The notes beneath the pieces are model-generated. The model did no database searches and had not been told where the DNA came from. It saw only the letters and a program-made list of their open reading frames with translations. Made by a program: the position numbers and the translations under genes. This document shows positions 61,253-64,000 of a stretch of DNA of 64,000 bases, piece by piece; within the stretch, counting starts at the first letter, position 1, and the number at the start of each line of letters is the position of its first letter. The stretch is from the NCBI RefSeq assembly GCF_014639655.1, contig NZ_BMGB01000001.1, forward strand, positions 744,001 through 808,000, given 5' to 3'. Source of the DNA: Conyzicola nivalis (GTDB taxonomy: Bacteria; Actinomycetota; Actinomycetes; Actinomycetales; Microbacteriaceae).

Positions 61253-62494
61253 ATGGCATCGAAGAAGATCTTTGGAATTGTGCTCGCTGGTGGAGAAGGC
61301 AAGCGGCTGATGCCGCTCACCGCGGATCGGGCCAAGCCCGCCGTGCCCTTCGGTGGCGGTTACCGTCTCATCGACTTCGCCCTGAGCAACCTGATCAACT
61401 CGGGACTCACGAAGATCGTGGTCCTGACCCAGTACAAGTCGCACAGCCTCGACCGTCACATCTCCCAGACGTGGCGCCTCAGCGGGCTGCTCGACGCCTA
61501 CGTGGCATCCGTACCTGCGCAGCAGCGCCTCGGCAAGCGCTGGTTCAGCGGTTCGGCCGACGCGATCCTGCAGAGCCTCAACCTGCTGCGCGACGAGAAG
61601 CCCGACATCGTCGTCGTGGTCGGTGCCGACCACGTGTACCGCATGGACTTCAGCCAGATGATCGACGCACACATCGCGTCCGGCCGCGGCCTGACCGTCG
61701 CGGCGATCCGCCAGCCGATCAGCCTCGCCGACCAGTTCGGCGTTATCGAGCTCGACAAGGACGACCCCACCAAGATCAACGCCTTCCTCGAGAAGCCGCA
61801 GAACGCCGAGGGCCTCGCCGACTCCCCCAACGAGGTTCTCGCGTCGATGGGCAACTACGTCTTCGACGCCGACATCCTCATCGACGCGGTGCTGCGCGAT
61901 GGCGAACGCAGCGACTCCAACCACGACATGGGCGGCGACATCGTTCCCGACTTCGTCTCGCGCGGGGCCGCCGGGGTCTACGACCTCAACCAGAACGAGG
62001 TCCCAGGCTCCACCGACCGCGACCGGTTCTACTGGCGCGACGTCGGCAGCATCGACTCCTTCTTCGAGGCCCACCAGGACCTCATCTCGGCCCTGCCGAT
62101 CTTCAACCTGTACAACCGGGAGTGGCCGATCTTCAGCCAGCAGCTCAACTCGCCGCCGGCCAAGTTCGTGCGCGACGCGCGCGGCTACCTCGGCACCACG
62201 ATCGACTCGATCGTGTCGCTGGGTTCGCTGCTCTCCGGAGCGCACATCGAGCGCAGCGTGCTCGGCCCGTGGACGACGGTGGAGTCCGGCGCCATGGTGG
62301 TCGACTCGATCGTGTTCGAGCGCGCCCGCATCGAGCCGAACGCCGTCGTGCGCCGCGCTATCCTCGACAAGGACGTGGTCATCGGGGCAGGCGCGCACGT
62401 GGGTGTCGACGCCGATTCCGACCGGGCGCGTGGCCTCACCGTCACCGACTCCGGCATCACCATCGTCGGTAAAGGCGTGCACGTCGCGCCGTAA
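61253..62494 (+). CDS. glgC: Glucose-1-phosphate adenylyltransferase
   Basis: 413 residues. Nucleotidyltransferase N-terminus [20 protein letters not shown], sugar loop and C-terminal left-handed beta helix ([20 protein letters not shown]). It makes ADP-glucose for GlgA. Allosteric regulation by glycolytic intermediates is typical of the family. Start ATG 61253 sits just 7 bases after a TACTCT hexamer, suggesting a leaderless or nearly leaderless mRNA. The last codons and stop are repeated downstream in tandem (62479-62546). Confidence 0.96.
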   Translation: MASKKIFGIVLAGGEGKRLMPLTADRAKPAVPFGGGYRLIDFALSNLINSGLTKIVVLTQYKSHSLDRHISQTWRLSGLLDAYVASVPAQQRLGKRWFSGSADAILQSLNLLRDEKPDIVVVVGADHVYRMDFSQMIDAHIASGRGLTVAAIRQPISLADQFGVIELDKDDPTKINAFLEKPQNAEGLADSPNEVLASMGNYVFDADILIDAVLRDGERSDSNHDMGGDIVPDFVSRGAAGVYDLNQNEVPGSTDRDRFYWRDVGSIDSFFEAHQDLISALPIFNLYNREWPIFSQQLNSPPAKFVRDARGYLGTTIDSIVSLGSLLSGAHIERSVLGPWTTVESGAMVVDSIVFERARIEPNAVVRRAILDKDVVIGAGAHVGVDADSDRARGLTVTDSGITIVGKGVHVAP

Positions 62495-62546
62495 CCGCAC
62501 GTCGCGCCGTAACCGCACGTCGCGCCACAACAACCGCACGTCAGGC
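62479..62546. repeat. Tandem 18-bp repeat spanning the glgC stop codon
   Basis: GCACGTCGCGCCGTAACC occurs at 62479-62496 and 62497-62514, then diverged copies at 62515-62535 and 62536-62546. The first copy holds the last codons and TAA of glgC (encoding HVAP-stop), so the gene end was duplicated into the spacer. Not CRISPR: no spacers. Confidence 0.85.
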
Positions 62547-62606
62547 ATGCCGTAATCGGCGCGGGGCTCCCCCGTTTCACGTTTTCAGGAAGGCTGCAGC
62601 GCGCCC

Positions 62607-63245
62607 ATGGCCCGGTTTCTCGTAGTGCTCGATGTCGATTCCACCCTCATCGAGAACGAGGTGATCGAACTGCTCGCCGAAGTCGCGGGAACCCTCCCGC
62701 TGGTGGCCGAGATCACGCTGAGCGCCATGAACGGCGAACTCGACTTCGAGCAGAGCCTGCGCGCGCGCGCGGCGACGTTGGCCGGGCTGCCCGAGGCCGT
62801 CTTCGCGGAGGTCGCGCCCCGCATCGTCGTGACGGATGGCGTGCCCGAGATGATCGCGGCCGTTCAGGACGCGGGAGGCAGGGTGGCCGTCGTCTCCGGC
62901 GGGTTCCACGAGGTGCTCGACCCCGTCGCCGAGCAGCTCGGACTCGACCGCTGGCGGGCCAACCGTCTCGAGATCGTCGACGGCGTGCTCACGGGCGGAC
63001 TCGTGGGGCCCATCATCGACGCGCGGGCCAAGGCCGACACCCTGCGCGAGTGGGCTGGCGAGTTCGACGTGCCGCTCGGCCAGACCGTGGCGGTCGGCGA
63101 CGGCGCCAACGATCTCGAGATGATGGCCATCACGGGCCTCGCCGTCGGGTTCGACGCGAAGGCGCCGGTGCGCGATGAAGCCCACGTGCTCATCGACGTG
63201 CGCGACATGAGCCAGCTGCTGCCGCTCTTGGGGCTGCGCGGCTAG
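62607..63245 (+). CDS. serB: Phosphoserine phosphatase
   Basis: 212 residues. HAD motifs: FLVVLDVDSTLIENEVIELL (DxDxT), VVSGGFHEVL (Ser), and VAVGDGANDLEMMAITGLAV (GDGxND). The length fits a SerB catalytic domain without the ACT domain present in many actinobacteria. It makes L-serine from O-phosphoserine. It converges with the fabG gene; a half copy of the GACAGGCTC element follows its stop. Confidence 0.92.
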   Translation: MARFLVVLDVDSTLIENEVIELLAEVAGTLPLVAEITLSAMNGELDFEQSLRARAATLAGLPEAVFAEVAPRIVVTDGVPEMIAAVQDAGGRVAVVSGGFHEVLDPVAEQLGLDRWRANRLEIVDGVLTGGLVGPIIDARAKADTLREWAGEFDVPLGQTVAVGDGANDLEMMAITGLAVGFDAKAPVRDEAHVLIDVRDMSQLLPLLGLRG

Positions 63246-63275
63246 GTTTCGACAGGCTCGACCCGCGGTGTCGGG

Positions 63276-63998
63276 TTAGTGGCCCATTCCCAGGCCGCCG
63301 TCGACGGGGATGATCGCGCCCGAGATGTAGGCGGCGTCGTCGCTCGCGAGCCACGCGATGACCTTCGCGACCTCTTGCGGCGATGCGAACCGTCCCGCGG
63401 GAATCGACTTCTTGTAGTCGGCCTGCACCTCGTCTGACAGGACCGCCGTCATCTCCGTCTCGATCAGGCCGGGGGCGACCACGTTCGCCGTGATGCCGCG
63501 CGAGCCCAGCTCGCGGGTCACCGAGCGGGCGAGGCCGATCAGGCCGCTCTTCGAGGCCGAGTAGTTGATCTGGCCGGCGGCTCCCAGCAGACCCGACACG
63601 CTCGAGACCAGGATGATGCGGCCGAAGCGCGCCTTCATCATGCCCTTCGAGGCGCGCTTGACGACGCGGAACGCCCCGGTGAGGTTGGTGTCGATGACGT
63701 CGGTGAAGTCGTTCTCGTTCATGCGCATGAGCAGCAGGTCGCGGGTGATGCCGGCGTTGGCCACGACGACCTCGACCGGTCCGTAGGCGGCCTCCACCTC
63801 GGTGAACGCCGCGTCGAGGCTCGCGGCGTCCGTGACATCCGCCCTCACCGTCAGGGAACCGGCCGGTCCCTCACCTGACCGGGCCGTGACGGCCACGCGG
63901 TGGCCCTGAGCGACGAATTCTTCGGCGATGGCGAGACCGATTCCGCGGTTGCCTCCCGTGATGAGAACGGTGCGGATGGTCGGTTCGGCAAAAGTCAT
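63276..63998 (-). CDS. fabG: 3-oxoacyl-[acyl-carrier-protein] reductase (FabG1-like)
   Basis: 240 residues from ATG 63998 with the upstream gene beyond the window. Classical SDR: TGGNRGIGLAIAEEF, NAG (VVANAGITRD), catalytic Ser in LVSSVSGLLG and Tyr/Lys in YSASKSG. It ends in PVDGGLGMGH, the actinobacterial FabG1 ending. It reduces beta-ketoacyl-ACP in fatty acid synthesis, usually with an enoyl-ACP reductase gene in the same operon, which would lie outside on the right. Confidence 0.92.
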   Translation of the reverse strand: MTFAEPTIRTVLITGGNRGIGLAIAEEFVAQGHRVAVTARSGEGPAGSLTVRADVTDAASLDAAFTEVEAAYGPVEVVVANAGITRDLLLMRMNENDFTDVIDTNLTGAFRVVKRASKGMMKARFGRIILVSSVSGLLGAAGQINYSASKSGLIGLARSVTRELGSRGITANVVAPGLIETEMTAVLSDEVQADYKKSIPAGRFASPQEVAKVIAWLASDDAAYISGAIIPVDGGLGMGH

Positions 63999-64000
63999 GC

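Noticed and set aside
62479-62546. Possible CRISPR-like repeats
   Set aside because: Units are directly adjacent without spacers and include a stop codon; simple tandem duplication.
60017-62548. Extended frame joining glgA with antisense of glgC
   Set aside because: GlgA proper starts at ATG 61207 with the expected N-terminus; the upstream 447 residues are antisense of glgC.
1-64000. tRNA, rRNA, insertion sequence or prophage
   Set aside because: No cloverleaf, rRNA core sequence, transposase, integrase or phage structural gene could be recognised on either strand.

Overview
The window is gene-dense, very GC-rich chromosomal DNA from an actinobacterium. The gene set points to the family Microbacteriaceae: imuA'-imuB-dnaE2 SOS mutasome, GT4-type GlgA divergent from GlgC, TreS and maltokinase, an Eis-type acetyltransferase, a DUF5997 protein, a FabG1-like reductase ending in GLGMGH, and short palindromic repeats of the TTCGACAGGCTCA and CTCGATACG..CTACTCGAC types that I associate with that family. 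No rRNA gene is present, so the genus cannot be fixed. I see no tRNA or rRNA gene, CRISPR array, insertion sequence or prophage. No gene-free stretch exceeds 300 bases.

Layout. 1-12.7 kb: metabolic and envelope genes (GNAT, VOC protein, a vsr endonuclease remnant, aldo/keto reductase, class A PBP, DUF2207 protein, beta-lactamase-fold hydrolase, BBE-type flavoenzyme, MOSC and J-domain proteins, SDR). 12.7-24.7 kb: SWIM/SNF2 helicase, Eis-like acetyltransferase, DarT-like ADP-ribosyltransferase, secreted HNH nuclease, two paralogous SGNH proteins (one fused to GAF), oligopeptidase, MarR regulator with a clear operator, two small unknowns. 24.8-36.8 kb: DedA, maltokinase, a Tat-lipoprotein flavin amine oxidase with circularly permuted domain order, and a run of membrane and small regulatory proteins. 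36.9-46.6 kb: DNA damage tolerance, with a LexA box, imuA', imuB and dnaE2, then a cold-shock gene, a DEAD/DEAH helicase and DNA polymerase IV. 46.6-64 kb: stress membrane protein, SGNH hydrolase, fatty acid desaturase, D-Ala-D-Ala carboxypeptidase, APC permease, TrmH-type methyltransferase, sirtuin, trehalose synthase, DEDDh exonuclease, ribosomal protein L31 type B, ABC ATPase, glgA/glgC, serB and fabG.

How genes work together. ImuA', ImuB and DnaE2 should form the inducible mutagenic translesion polymerase under LexA; DinB adds a second Y-family polymerase. TreS and maltokinase (30 kb apart) plus GlgC/GlgA supply both known routes to maltose-1-phosphate and alpha-glucan, although glgE and glgB are not in the window. 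The PBP, D,D-carboxypeptidase and desaturase serve the envelope.

The most unusual items are the circularly permuted amine oxidase, two palindromic repeat elements lying in frame inside coding sequences (the SNF2 helicase and dnaE2), a DarT-like protein without an adjacent DarG antitoxin, a pair of SGNH-like proteins lacking the normal catalytic motifs, and five convergent gene pairs that share a four-base stop overlap.
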